Assembly: GCA_035279385.1 (NCBI GenBank)
Contig: DATEHZ010000011.1
Span: 1-44,057 of the forward strand
DNA length: 44,057 nucleotides
Source of the DNA: DATGJX01 sp035279385
Lineage (GTDB): Bacteria; Vulcanimicrobiota; Vulcanimicrobiia; Vulcanimicrobiales; Vulcanimicrobiaceae
Direction: 5' to 3'
This document shows positions 14,112-24,188 of the stretch, one piece after another; position 1 is the stretch's first letter; each line of letters opens with the position of its first letter. Both the position numbers and the translations under genes were made by a program. The notes beneath the pieces were generated by a model that saw only the letters and a program-made list of their open reading frames with translations, searched no databases and had not been told where the DNA came from.

Positions 14112-15968
14112 TTACTTTGCTTCCTTGAACTCGGCGTCGATGACGTCTTCCGCAGGCTGCTGCTCTTCGGCAGCGGCTTCACCTTGGGTCGCACCCGCGG
14201 TTTGGCCGTCCTGCGCTGCGCCGTTCGCGCCCGTCGTCGTCTTCTGGTAGAGCAGCTCCGCCATCTTGTAGCTGGCTTGCTGCAGACGCTCGATTGCGGG
14301 TTTGAGTTCCGCGACCGTTGCGTTCTCGTGCAGACGCCTCAGTTCCGAGAGCGCGCTCTCGACCTCGCCGCGTGCGCCGGCGTCGAGTTTGTCGCCGACT
14401 TCCTTGAGCGATTTCTCGGTCGAGTATACGAGGCTCGACGCTTGATTGCGCACTTCTGCCTCTTCGCGTTTGGTCTTGTCCGCCGCGGCCTGCATCTCCG
14501 CATCTTTGACCATGCGTTCGACTTCGTCTTTGGAGAGATTCGTCGATGCGGTGATCGTGATCTGCTGCTCTTTGCCGGTGCCGAGATCTTTCGCGCTCAC
14601 GTTTACGATGCCGTTGGCGTCGATGTTGAACGTGACTTCGATCTGCGGCACGCCGCGCGGCGCAGCCGGAATGCCTTCCAGGCGGAAACGTCCCAGCGTC
14701 TTGTTGTCCACGGCCATCGGGCGTTCGCCTTGCAGCACGTGAATGTCGACGGAGGTTTGGCCGTCTTCGGCCGTGGTGAAGACCTGCGATTTCTTCGTCG
14801 GGATCGTGGTGTTGCGTTCGATGAGCGCCGTCATCACGCCGCCGAGCGTTTCCAGGCCCAGCGAGAGCGGCGTCACGTCGAGCAGAACGACGTCGCGCAC
14901 TTCACCTGCGAGTACGCCGGCCTGAATCGCCGCGCCGACCGCGACGACTTCGTCCGGGTTGACCGAGAGGTTGGGTTCCTTGCCGGTGAGTTTCTTGACG
15001 AGTTCCTGAACGACGGGCATGCGCGTCGACCCGCCGACCATGACGACTTCGTCGATCTGCGAGATGTCGATCTTCGCGTCGGCCAGCGCGTTCTTGAACG
15101 GCTGAATGCACCGATCGGTCAAGTCGCTGGTGAGCTCTTCGAACTTCGCGCGCGTAAGCGTGAAGTCGAGGTGTTTGGGACCGCTTTGGTCCGCCGTGAT
15201 GAACGGCAGATTGATGCTGGTCTGAACGACGGACGAGAGTTCGATCTTGGCTTTTTCGGCCGCTTCGGTGAGACGCTGCATCGCCTGCTTGTCGCCGCTC
15301 AGATCGATGCCCTGATCCTTACGGAACTCGCCAACGAGCCACTCGACGATGCGGTGATCGTAATCGTCGCCGCCGAGATGCGTGTCGCCGTTGGTCGCTT
15401 TCACTTCGAACACGCCGTCGCCGACTTCGAGAATCGAAACGTCGAACGTACCGCCGCCCAAGTCCCAAACAAGAATCGTCTCGCTGCCCTTCTTGTCCAG
15501 GCCGTACGCGAGCGCAGCGGCCGTGGGTTCGTTGATGATCCGCATGACCTCAAGACCCGCGATCTTGCCGGCGTCTTTGGTCGCCTGGCGCTGCGAGTCG
15601 TTGAAATATGCAGGGACCGTGATGACCGCCTTGGTCACCCGCTCGCCCAGATAGTTGCTCGCGTCGTTCACGAGCTTCTGGAGAATCATCGCCGAGATCT
15701 CTTGCGGCGAATACTCTTTGCCGTCGATCTTGACGTGATAATCCGTTCCCATGTGCCGTTTGATCGACGCGATCGTACGGTCGGGATTGGTGATTGCTTG
15801 TCGCTTCGCGAGTTGCCCCACGAGGCGCTCGCCGGTTTTGGTGAATGCCACCACCGACGGGGTCGTACGCGACCCTTCGGCGTTGGCGATAACGGTGGGC
15901 GAAGAGCCCTCCATCACGGCTACGACGGAGTTCGTCGTGCCCAGGTCGATGCCGACCACTTTAGCCAT
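14112..15968 (-). CDS. dnaK: Molecular chaperone DnaK (Hsp70)
   Basis: Predicted 618 residues, full length. The ATPase domain starts GIDLGTTNSVVAVMEG (residues 6-21) and includes AYFNDSQRQATKDAG, NEPTAAALAYG, VWDLGGGTFDVSIL and VGGSTRMPVVQ. The linker DVVLLDVTPLSLG precedes the substrate-binding domain; the lid ends in DVIDAEFKEAK, the standard bacterial tail. It is the first gene of a dnaK-grpE-dnaJ set on the minus strand. No CIRCE or HAIR heat-shock operator is visible in the 234 bases upstream, so heat control, if any, must use another device (alternative sigma factor or a different repressor). Confidence 0.97.
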   Translation of the reverse strand: MAKVVGIDLGTTNSVVAVMEGSSPTVIANAEGSRTTPSVVAFTKTGERLVGQLAKRQAITNPDRTIASIKRHMGTDYHVKIDGKEYSPQEISAMILQKLVNDASNYLGERVTKAVITVPAYFNDSQRQATKDAGKIAGLEVMRIINEPTAAALAYGLDKKGSETILVWDLGGGTFDVSILEVGDGVFEVKATNGDTHLGGDDYDHRIVEWLVGEFRKDQGIDLSGDKQAMQRLTEAAEKAKIELSSVVQTSINLPFITADQSGPKHLDFTLTRAKFEELTSDLTDRCIQPFKNALADAKIDISQIDEVVMVGGSTRMPVVQELVKKLTGKEPNLSVNPDEVVAVGAAIQAGVLAGEVRDVVLLDVTPLSLGLETLGGVMTALIERNTTIPTKKSQVFTTAEDGQTSVDIHVLQGERPMAVDNKTLGRFRLEGIPAAPRGVPQIEVTFNIDANGIVNVSAKDLGTGKEQQITITASTNLSKDEVERMVKDAEMQAAADKTKREEAEVRNQASSLVYSTEKSLKEVGDKLDAGARGEVESALSELRRLHENATVAELKPAIERLQQASYKMAELLYQKTTTGANGAAQDGQTAGATQGEAAAEEQQPAEDVIDAEFKEAK

Positions 15969-16173
15969 CTAGTTGTTCTGCCTTTCCGAACTCATGGACC
16001 AGCTGTTCCCGCGAGGGTACTAGGCCTTGCCGCTTACTGAGCTACAAGGATAGTTACGGTCTCATCATACTACGCGATTCCACCGTTCTTGTTCCACCAT
16101 ATTAGACAGAACCGTTGGGTCCAAGGTTGCAGGAAAACCCTGCCAAATCGGCCGAGGTTGAAGTATACAGGTC

Positions 16174-16225
16174 GGTATAGTATGATACACCAAGAGGTAT
16201 AGTTGAGTATGCCGCTTGGTATACC
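16174..16225 (+). promoter_or_regulatory. Phased GGTATA operator array over the start of the HTH-nucleotidyltransferase pair
   Basis: GGTATAG at 16174-16180, GGTATAG at 16196-16202 and the palindrome GGTATACC at 16218-16225 are spaced exactly 22 bases apart, two helical turns. GTATAC at 16163-16168 and the inverted GATACACC at 16185-16192 may be further half-sites. The middle copy overlaps the Shine-Dalgarno and abuts the TTG start of the HTH gene, and the third lies within its first codons. This suits autorepression by the winged-helix product (inference). The surrounding 150 bases are visibly richer in A+T than the rest of the window and must also hold the divergent dnaK promoter, which I could not pin down. 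Confidence 0.5.
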
Positions 16226-16577
16226 GTCATATGACGACCGCGTACGGAATCTGCCCGCGCCCGCATTGTTCGGCAGCCGAATGCGGACCGGACTCCTCAT
16301 GCTGGTTGCCGTGCTCGAAGAAACCTATCCCGCCGAACTGGCCCGTTACTTGGGCGCTTCGATCTCCTCGGTCGCGCGCACCCTCGATAAGGTGGAAGAC
16401 GAGGGACTAGTTGCCACGCGGCCTCTGGTCGTCCGTTCGGTCACGTTGAATCCCCTCTATCCGGCCGCGAAGGAGCTCCGAGCGCTGCTCTTGCGGCTGG
16501 CCGAGGGCTACCCCCAATATCAAGAGCTGAAAGAATCCCGCCGCGCGCGGCCTCGCCGGCGCAACAAGAAGCTGTGA
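16203..16577 (+). CDS. Winged-helix DNA-binding protein, candidate antitoxin
   Basis: Predicted 124 residues. Residues about 35-85 form a winged helix: MLVAVLEETYPAELARYLG, then ISSVARTLDKVEDEGLV as recognition helix and following helix, then the wing ATRPLVVRSVTLNP. The C-terminus is very basic (RRARPRRRNKK). TTG 16203 is preferred over ATG 16209 because AGAGG lies 5 bases before it. It overlaps the nucleotidyltransferase gene by 4 bases (GTGA). Such small HTH plus nucleotidyltransferase pairs resemble type IV toxin-antitoxin modules (AbiEi/AbiEii-like), with the HTH protein as autorepressor; that role is inferred. It could also be a plain MarR/ArsR-like regulator. Confidence 0.75.
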   Translation: MSMPLGIPSYDDRVRNLPAPALFGSRMRTGLLMLVAVLEETYPAELARYLGASISSVARTLDKVEDEGLVATRPLVVRSVTLNPLYPAAKELRALLLRLAEGYPQYQELKESRRARPRRRNKKL

Positions 16578-17137
16578 TAAACCAGGAGTCCACGCTTGCG
16601 GACGTCGCTTTCGCCGTGGCCGGCGCGCTCGAAGCACGCGGCATTTCGAGCGTACTAACCGGCGGGAGCGCTGCCGCCCTTTATGCCCCGCAAGCGTACA
16701 TGTCGGATGACGCCGATTTTGTTTTGGAGCGCGACGAACCGCTGAGCGAGGTCGCCGCCGCACTGCAGCAAATCGGCTTTACGCGCGATGGTAAGTCGCG
16801 GATTTTTTTTCATCCCAACTCGCGGTTCACCATCGACTTTCCGAAGGGGCCTCTTGCCGTAGGCGGCGACTACGTTCGACAAACGGATACGCTCGTTCGC
16901 GACGGCCGCCGGCTGAGAATTCTGACGCGGCTGGATTGCGTACGCGATCGGCTGGCGCATTTTTATCACTGGACCGATTACACCGCGCTCAATGCGGCGC
17001 TTGCAGTTGCGGCACGGTTCGACGAGCACGACCTGCAAAAGCTGCTCGAGTGGACGCAGCGCGAATCCCCGGAGCTCGTACCGAAGTTCGAGGAATTCGT
17101 TCTCCGACTGCGAGCGCGGCGTGCTCGAAAAAAATAG
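16574..17137 (+). CDS. Nucleotidyltransferase-fold protein, candidate AbiEii-like toxin
   Basis: Predicted 187 residues. The minimal nucleotidyltransferase signature is visible: LTGGSAAALYAP (residues about 28-39), then the acidic pair SDDADFVLE, which supplies the metal-binding Asp residues, and a third strand FTIDFPKGPLAVGGD with another Asp. The C-terminal half is helical (RLDCVRDRLAHFYHW, DLQKLLEWTQRESPE). This layout matches the DUF6036/AbiEii-type enzymes, some of which transfer nucleotides to tRNA or protein. Starts with GTG at 16574, coupled to the HTH gene. Toxicity is not shown by the sequence; the enzyme could also modify a small molecule. Confidence 0.75.
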   Translation: MINQESTLADVAFAVAGALEARGISSVLTGGSAAALYAPQAYMSDDADFVLERDEPLSEVAAALQQIGFTRDGKSRIFFHPNSRFTIDFPKGPLAVGGDYVRQTDTLVRDGRRLRILTRLDCVRDRLAHFYHWTDYTALNAALAVAARFDEHDLQKLLEWTQRESPELVPKFEEFVLRLRARRARKK

Positions 17138-17158
17138 AGGCCGCGTGAGCGGCCTCTA
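17127..17158 (-). terminator. Terminator between the nucleotidyltransferase gene and htrA
   Basis: Perfect 10-bp stem TAGAGGCCGC (17135-17144) / GCGGCCTCTA (17149-17158) with GTGA loop. On the minus strand it is followed by a T-run (the A-run 17127-17134), ending htrA transcripts. On the plus strand the stem includes the nucleotidyltransferase stop codon but has no T-run. Confidence 0.85.
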
Positions 17159-17166
17159 TCATCGTG

Positions 17167-18420
17167 CTATGGGTTCTGGTCGGGCGGACCTTGTTCGTCG
17201 GGATTTTGCTGGTCGGGCCCTTGCTGGTACCCGCTCTGGCTCGGCCGCGAGCCGAGCGTGACCTCAACCAGGTGTTTGGTGCCTTGCGACCAGACCTCGA
17301 GCGTCACTTTGTCGCCGGCGTGCAGTTTGGCGATGTCCTTGGAGAGCGACTGGTAATCGTTGTAACCCTTGCCGTTCATCTTGAGGATGACGTCGCCCGG
17401 GTTGATGCCCGCCTGATCGGCGCCCGAACCGCTGATGACTTGCGTAACGCCGACGCCGCCCTGACCGCGATAGCCGGTCTGACTGCGGAAGCCCTGCGTT
17501 ATCGGAGCCAGCCCGACGCCGAGGAACGCCTGCACGGGCGGTTCGGTAATGCCGGGATGCGCGATCATCTGCTCGACCGTGCGTTTGACGGTGTTCGACG
17601 GAATCGCGAACCCGATGCCTTCGGCACCTCCGCGCAGCGTCGACTGGTTCACGCCGATCACCTCACCGTTTATGTCCATGAGCGGACCGCCGGAATTGCC
17701 GGGATTGATCGGCGCGGAGGTTTGGAGCAGGCCTTTGAACGTGATCGTTTGGCCCGTTTCCGTTTGAATCGGTTCGGTGCGGTTGAACGCGGAAACCACG
17801 CCCACGCTCACGCTTTGCTGCAATTCGAACGGCTCGCCGATCGCGATCGCCCACTGGCCTTGCTGCAGTTTGTCCGAGTCCCCGAGCGTGAGCGCCGGCG
17901 GCAGATTCTTGGTGTCCACGCGAATCACCGCGAGGTCCGCGCCCACGTTGGCGGCGATGAGCTTCGCCTTGGCACGCGTGTTGTTGGGGAAGAGCACGGT
18001 GATGTCGCTCACCTGCGCGTTGGGCACGGGCGGACGTACCACGTGCGCGTTCGTCACGATGTCGCCCTTATCGTCGAAGACGAATCCCGAGCCGGATGCC
18101 TTGCCGCGGAACGGCTGAACGATGCCGGGGCCTTGCTGGCCGAAGAATTGCTGCAGCAGCGGATCGACCGGGATGTACTGCTTGCCGTTCACCGTGACGC
18201 TGATTGCCACGACCGATGGTTTCGTCCGTTTGACGGCGTTGACGATGCGATCTTGGTCGCTGCCGCCGCCGCTCAGCGGGGCCGCGCTCACTGCGGGCGG
18301 CGTCCCGTTCGGGCCTGCGACGTTCGAAAAGTGCGTGCTCGCATAGAGCATCATGACGAATGCGCCGACGATCGCACCTACAAGGGCGACGATCGCCGTG
18401 GGCATCAGACGAGTTTTCAC
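17167..18420 (-). CDS. Trypsin-like serine protease, HtrA/DegP family with PDZ domain
   Basis: Predicted 417 residues. Residues 8-27 form an N-terminal membrane anchor (IVALVGAIVGAFVMMLYA), so the protease domain lies outside the inner membrane. Catalytic residues are visible: His126 in TNAHVV, Asp in GADLAVIRVD, and Ser243 in NPGNSGGPL. One PDZ domain follows (QVISGSGADQAGINPGDVILKMNG), then a Gln/Pro-rich tail (QQGPDQQNPDEQGPP). It degrades or refolds damaged envelope proteins. GTG start with GGAGG 10 bases upstream. It is the last gene after the MacAB-TolC-like operon, separated from the ATPase gene by 61 bases, and may be cotranscribed. Confidence 0.92.
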   Translation of the reverse strand: MKTRLMPTAIVALVGAIVGAFVMMLYASTHFSNVAGPNGTPPAVSAAPLSGGGSDQDRIVNAVKRTKPSVVAISVTVNGKQYIPVDPLLQQFFGQQGPGIVQPFRGKASGSGFVFDDKGDIVTNAHVVRPPVPNAQVSDITVLFPNNTRAKAKLIAANVGADLAVIRVDTKNLPPALTLGDSDKLQQGQWAIAIGEPFELQQSVSVGVVSAFNRTEPIQTETGQTITFKGLLQTSAPINPGNSGGPLMDINGEVIGVNQSTLRGGAEGIGFAIPSNTVKRTVEQMIAHPGITEPPVQAFLGVGLAPITQGFRSQTGYRGQGGVGVTQVISGSGADQAGINPGDVILKMNGKGYNDYQSLSKDIAKLHAGDKVTLEVWSQGTKHLVEVTLGSRPSQSGYQQGPDQQNPDEQGPPDQNP

Positions 18421-18481
18421 GTAAGAAGTTCCTCCGGCGGTTTCTACCCTCCACCATTACCAAAAGTAGCGGGCCGCTCGC

Positions 18482-19198
18482 TTAAGATTTGATGAGAGTC
18501 GGGCGCGCGGGCGGGCCGTCCGACACGATCAACCCGTCCAGGACGCGCAAAATGCGCTTCGCATGCGAGGCGACGTTTTCATCGTGGGTCACCATGATGA
18601 TCGTGCGCCCGGAGGCGTTCAGCCGTTCGAACAAACTGAGAATCTCGACGCTCGTCTTCGAATCCAGATTGCCCGTCGGCTCGTCGGCGAGCAGTACCGC
18701 CGGATCGTTGACCAAAGCTCGCGCGATGGCGACGCGCTGCTGCTGTCCGCCGGAGAGCTCGTTGGGTTTGTGCTTCGCGCGATCGGCCAGGCCCACTTCC
18801 GCCAGCCGCGCCATCGCGGCCTCGTTTCGCTCGCGCGCCGGAATGCCGGCGTAAAAAAGCGGGAGCGCGACGTTCTTGAGCGCGTCGGTGCGCGCGAGCA
18901 GATTAAAGCCTTGAAACACGAAGCCGAGTTTCTTGAGGCGAATCTGCGCGAGGGCGTTGTCGTCGAGTCCCGAAACGTCGACGCCGTCGAGCAGATACGT
19001 TCCGCTCGTCGCGCGATCCAAACAGCCCAGCACGTTCATCAGCGTCGATTTTCCGGAACCCGACGGTCCCATGATCGCGACGTACTCGCCGCGTTCGATG
19101 GTAAAACTCACGCCGCGAAGCGCCTGCACCTCGAGCGCTCCGGATGAATAGGTCTTGGTGACCTCGCGGCAGTTGATGGCCTGTGCCGAGTTATTCAT
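18482..19198 (-). CDS. MacB/LolD-type ABC transporter ATP-binding protein
   Basis: Predicted 238 residues. Walker A GPSGSGKST near residue 45, then LMNVLGCLDRATSGTY, signature LSGGQQQRVAIARALV, Walker B VLLADEPTGNLDS and VTHDENVA. These blocks are those of the MacB/LolD/FtsE group, whose ATPase drives mechanotransmission rather than direct transport. It is the separate ATPase for the two MacB-type permeases encoded just upstream; the genes overlap by 8 bases. In Escherichia coli MacB these parts are fused into one chain. Confidence 0.95.
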   Translation of the reverse strand: MNNSAQAINCREVTKTYSSGALEVQALRGVSFTIERGEYVAIMGPSGSGKSTLMNVLGCLDRATSGTYLLDGVDVSGLDDNALAQIRLKKLGFVFQGFNLLARTDALKNVALPLFYAGIPARERNEAAMARLAEVGLADRAKHKPNELSGGQQQRVAIARALVNDPAVLLADEPTGNLDSKTSVEILSLFERLNASGRTIIMVTHDENVASHAKRILRVLDGLIVSDGPPARPTLIKS

Positions 19199-20380
19199 AT
19201 CGCAATGCTTCTATGGGATCAAGTGCGGCGGCGCGGTACGCCGGATAGGTCCCGAACGCGAGCGTAACGACGGCTGCGAACGCGAAGGCGATGATCAGCG
19301 ACTCCACCCACGGCAGCGGCGCGACGTAGCCGGTGAGTTTGACGATGGCGAGCGAATTGACCATGCCGCCGATGAGCAGCCCGATGCCGCAGCCGATGCC
19401 GCAGCCGATGCCGCAGAGCAGCAGCGCTTCGATGAAGAACTGCGCGAGAATCTGCGCGCGCGTGGCGCCTATCGCTTTGCGAACGCCGATTTCGCGCGTG
19501 CGCTCTGTGACCGAAACGAGCATGATGTTCATGACGCCGATGCCGGCAACCAGCAGCGATATCGCGCCGATGACGCCGACGACGATGGTGACCGCGCCGA
19601 ATATGCCGTTGATGCCGCCGGTGATCTGGGCCTTGTCGGTCGAGTTGTACTGCAGTTCCGGATTGCCGTGCAGGCTGCGCAGTTTTTGGATTACCGCCAG
19701 TTCGGTTTGCGGAATCTGCGAGGCGTCGTCGACGACGATGCGCACCGCGCCCACTTTGCTGCCGCGCATGTACTGCTGCAGAATGGTCGTGTACGGGGCA
19801 TAGATGTCGCCGCCGAACTGCGCGTTGAGCAAGCCGCTTCGAGGCGGGGCGAGTACGCCGATGATCTCGTAGCGGTGCGGGCCGATGTAAATCGAGCTGT
19901 TGACGGCGTTCTCTCCGGGCGAGAACAACCGCTGATAGGCGCGATCGGTGATGACGGCGACGTTTGCGCCCTCTGAAATATCGGCCTTCGAGATGCGGCG
20001 GCCGCCCTGCAGCGCGTTGTTGTTGAAGGGCTGCGCCGCATCTCCGGTGATGAAGTAGCGTGCCTGCTTGTGGGCGTGGCGTACGAGATCGTTCGCGCCG
20101 GTGAGAGGAATCGCCACGGTGACGTTCGGCAGCGACCCGAGCGCCGCGATGTCGTTCTGCGAAATGAGCGCCTTGGCGTAATTGCTCTGCGTACTGTTCG
20201 GGAAGATGAAGAACGTATTGTCCGAGAGATTTCCGAGTGCGCCGTCCACGGCGCCCGCCATACTCTTGCCGAGGGTTTGAATCGCGACCACGGCCGCGAC
20301 ACCGATGATGAGGCCGAGCATGGTCAGCAACGAACGCGCTTTGTTGGAAAAGAGCACGCGCAGCGCTTCCTCCACGTACA

Positions 20381-20384
<4 letters not shown>
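19191..20384 (-). CDS. MacB-type ABC permease (second of two)
   Basis: Predicted 397 residues. One membrane helix near residues 15-38 (KARSLLTMLGLIIGVAAVVAIQTLG), a large periplasmic MacB core domain (about 40-270), then three C-terminal helices with the FtsX-type motifs MNIMLVSVTERTREIGVRKAIGA. Near residues 323-336 is a glycine-rich CGIGCGIGCGIG run encoded by three exact 12-base repeats (19381-19416). The gene overlaps its neighbour permease by 4 bases (GTGA). It is similar in plan to the first permease, and the two probably form a heterodimer. Cargo (macrolide, peptide, lipid or siderophore) unknown. Confidence 0.93.
19381..19416. repeat. Three perfect tandem copies of a 12-base unit inside the permease gene
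   Basis: CCGATGCCGCAG occurs at 19381-19392, 19393-19404 and 19405-19416 without mismatch. On the coding (minus) strand it encodes a repeating CGIG peptide in a membrane helix. Unit length is a multiple of three, so copy-number change would alter helix length but not the frame. Confidence 0.95.
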
Positions 20385-21567
<1,183 letters not shown>

Positions 21568-21571
<4 letters not shown>

Positions 21572-22860
21572 GATGCGGGATGCGGTGAAGGCGAAGGCGC
21601 CACGGTCACGCGCACGCCCTCGCGAAGCGACGGGAGCGTTTTCGATACCACGACCGCGCCCGGTGCCACGCCGGCGAGCACGATCGTATCCGAGTCGTTC
21701 GATGCTCCGGTCTTGACCTGCACCTTGTGCGCGACGTCTTTACGCACGACGTAGACGTAGCTTTTGCCTTTGTCGTTGACGATGGCGGAACTCGGCACGA
21801 GCGTTGCGTGAGAAACGTCCGCCGTCAGCAAGTCCACGTCGACCGTCATGCCGTCTTTGAGGTAGGGCGGCGAGTCGTCCAAGCGGATCGTCGTGAGCAC
21901 CTGTTTTGCGGTGCTCGAGGCATCCGTCGACTTCGTCGCGACGGGTGCGATCGAGGCCACATGCCCCGCGATGTGTTTGCCGGGGAAGTCTTGACCCGAA
22001 ACGATCGCGCGCTGACCGGCATGCACGCTCATGACGTCCTGCTCGTCGACCTGCGCCTTGACGATGTAGCTGCCGCCTTCCGCAATCGTGAAAAGCATCT
22101 GCCCTTGTGCGACGGCGTCGCCCTGACGCAGCGGCGTAAGCGGATCGCCCGATTGCGTCGCAACCGTTTGGATGGTGCCCGAGAACGGCGCGACAATGCG
22201 CGTGAAACTCAATTGCTGCTGGTCGGCGGCGTTGGTGATCGCGGCCTTCTGCGCCGCCGCCTGTGCGTATTGAACGCTGTTCTCGCCGTAACCGGTCACG
22301 GCGCCGAGATTGAGTTGACGTACCGCTTGGTCGTAGGCGACCTGCATCTTGTCGAGCGTCGCCCGGTCGGTGTCGAGTAGATTGCGCGGGATGGCCTGCT
22401 GCTTATAGAGCGCGACGTCGGCGTCGTACACGCGCTTGGCCTCGTCCAGATTGGCTTTCGCGGTTTGGACTTGCCCTTCGTAGGTCACGCGCGCGTTCTG
22501 TTCGTTGATGCGCGCGGTGCGCACGTTCGCGGCCGCCGACGTATAGTCCGCGCGCGAACCGGCGGCCGCGGATTCGAGCGATGCGTTCTCGATCGTCGCA
22601 AGCAGTTGTCCGGCGTGCACGTAGTCGCCGGGTTTGGCGTCGATCTCACTGATGTTGCCGGCGACCAGCGTAGGGATCGTCGCCGCTCGCGGATGCTGCA
22701 CTACGCCGTTCTCGGGCAACTTCGTTTGAAACGTTCCGAGCCTGACGGTCGCGGTGCTCACGGTGATCGCGTCCTGCGCGCTGTGGTTGGCGAATTTTGC
22801 AATGACGAGAATCACCACGATGCCGGCCGCGATGGCCGCAAGAGTGACGATGCGTTTCAC
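21568..22860 (-). CDS. MacA/HlyD-type periplasmic adaptor protein
   Basis: Predicted 430 residues. N-terminal anchor at 5-25 (IVTLAAIAAGIVVILVIAKFA), a first lipoyl half near GNISEIDAKPGDYVHAGQLLATIEN, a long alpha-helical hairpin (about 100-215) rich in Ala and Gln, the second lipoyl half IVAPFSGTIQTVATQSGDPL, and beta-barrel plus membrane-proximal domains ending in SYVYVVRKDVAHKVQVKTGA. This is the membrane fusion protein that links the MacB-type pump to the TolC channel. It begins with GTG one base after the tolC-like stop and overlaps the first permease gene. Confidence 0.94.
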
Positions 22861-22861
22861 G

Positions 22862-24178
22862 TTAGGTGCTCCCCTGAAGATCGGCCACGGCGGACTGCGG
22901 CGTGTAGGTGCCGAGCGCGACGCGCAGCTTCACGATCGCCTCGACATAGGCTACGCGCGCGTTAAACTCGTCGGTTTGCGCCGAGAGCGACGATTGCTGC
23001 GCCGCGAGCACGTCGGTCAAGGTTTTGATGCCGTGTTCGTACTGCAGTCTCGCGATGCGCGCGGCTTCGGAAGCGTAGCGGCTCTCTTCGCGAGCGGATG
23101 CCATCTGCGCCAGCGCGGTCTGCGCGCCGCGGTAGGCCTGACGCACGTCCAGCTCGACCTGCGTTTGAGCCGCTTGCACGTTCGTCTGCGCTTCGGAGAT
23201 CTGCTCGTTGAGGTTTACGTGATTTGCATGGCGCGCGCCCCAGTCCAGGAGCGGAAGCGTGAACGTGCTCGTCACCCCGAGTTGCCAATAGCCGGGCGTG
23301 CCGCGCGCGATTTGCGCGCCGCCGGCGAACGCCGAGCCGGCGAACGTCGGCGAGAACTGGTTGCCGAACGACGCGAAGGTTTGAATTTGCGGAAACAGAT
23401 CGGCGTCCGCCGCGCGCCGGTTCGTGCGCGCTATGGCGACGCCGTCATTCGCAGAGGCGACCTCCGGACGGTTCGCAAGCGCGAGGGTGATGAGCGCGTC
23501 GAGCGTTTGCGGCGGCAGCGGCGGCTGCGCCACCTGCACCGGCACGTCGAACTGCTCGTCCAGCGGCGCCCCGATGAGCTGCGCGAGCGATTCGCGTGCG
23601 TTTTCGGAATCCGCCTTCGCGGCGTCGAGTGTGTAGCGGCTCTTTTCTTCCTGCGCGTTCGCGCTGAGCACGTCGACGCCGGCCGCGACGCCGGCAGTTA
23701 CTTTCGCCTTGGCAATTTTGACGAGCACGGCTTGATATTGGACGTCGCTCCGGTCCAGCGCAACGGTGTCGTTCTTGGATGCCAGGGTGTAGAACGCCGC
23801 CGTAACGTCGCTCGTGATCTGCTGCTGCGTCTTGTGCAGGTCCGCCTGCGACTGCTCGTAGGTTTGCTTGGCTGCGAGGGACTGCCAGAACGCGAGGCCG
23901 CCGTTGAACGTGTAGCTCGTGCCGATCTGCGCGGTATTTTGCGAATACACGTTCGCCTGCGGCACGCCGATGATCGCGTAGCCGGAGTAGTTTTGCGATT
24001 TCTGCATCGTGTTCTGCAGCGAGCCGTTCACGTTCGGCAAGGTCGCCGCGCGGCGAAGCAGATACTCGCTGCGCGCCTGCACGACCGCCGCGCGTTCTTT
24101 GGCGACGGTGGGACTATGATCGAGCGCGTAGCCGATTGCCTGCGAGAGCGAGAGTGCGGCGATGACGGTATGGAGCAT
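22862..24178 (-). CDS. TolC-family outer membrane efflux protein
   Basis: Predicted 438 residues. A short signal sequence is likely in the first 20 residues (MLHTVIAALSLSQAIGYAL, partly merged with the first helix). The two-fold TolC plan is visible: repeated long helical stretches of alternating Ala/Gln (AAVVQARSEYLLRRAATLPNV and, in the second half, LNEQISEAQTNVQAAQTQVELDV), each followed by a beta-strand pair. It forms the trimeric outer-membrane duct of the exporter and is strong evidence for a diderm cell. First of the MacAB genes, ending 2 bases before the adaptor gene. Confidence 0.92.
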   Translation of the reverse strand: MLHTVIAALSLSQAIGYALDHSPTVAKERAAVVQARSEYLLRRAATLPNVNGSLQNTMQKSQNYSGYAIIGVPQANVYSQNTAQIGTSYTFNGGLAFWQSLAAKQTYEQSQADLHKTQQQITSDVTAAFYTLASKNDTVALDRSDVQYQAVLVKIAKAKVTAGVAAGVDVLSANAQEEKSRYTLDAAKADSENARESLAQLIGAPLDEQFDVPVQVAQPPLPPQTLDALITLALANRPEVASANDGVAIARTNRRAADADLFPQIQTFASFGNQFSPTFAGSAFAGGAQIARGTPGYWQLGVTSTFTLPLLDWGARHANHVNLNEQISEAQTNVQAAQTQVELDVRQAYRGAQTALAQMASAREESRYASEAARIARLQYEHGIKTLTDVLAAQQSSLSAQTDEFNARVAYVEAIVKLRVALGTYTPQSAVADLQGST

Positions 24179-24188
24179 CGGCTACGCT

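Noticed and set aside
14184..16040. 618-codon open frame on the plus strand opposite dnaK
   Set aside because: It mirrors DnaK exactly; the translation is Arg/His/Asp-rich without fold-like motifs. High-GC codon use opens antisense frames.
16020..16062. tRNA-like GTAGCTCAGT string on the minus strand upstream of dnaK
   Set aside because: The string resembles a tRNA D-arm, but no acceptor, anticodon or T arms can be folded around it.
15969..16202. CIRCE or HAIR heat-shock operator before dnaK
   Set aside because: Looked for TTAGCACTC/GAGTGCTAA and CTTGAGT/ACTCAAG inverted repeats; neither is present.
16070..16300. 76-codon minus-strand frame between dnaK and the HTH gene
   Set aside because: No family features, covers the A+T-rich regulatory gap and runs antisense into the HTH gene; no ribosome-binding site.
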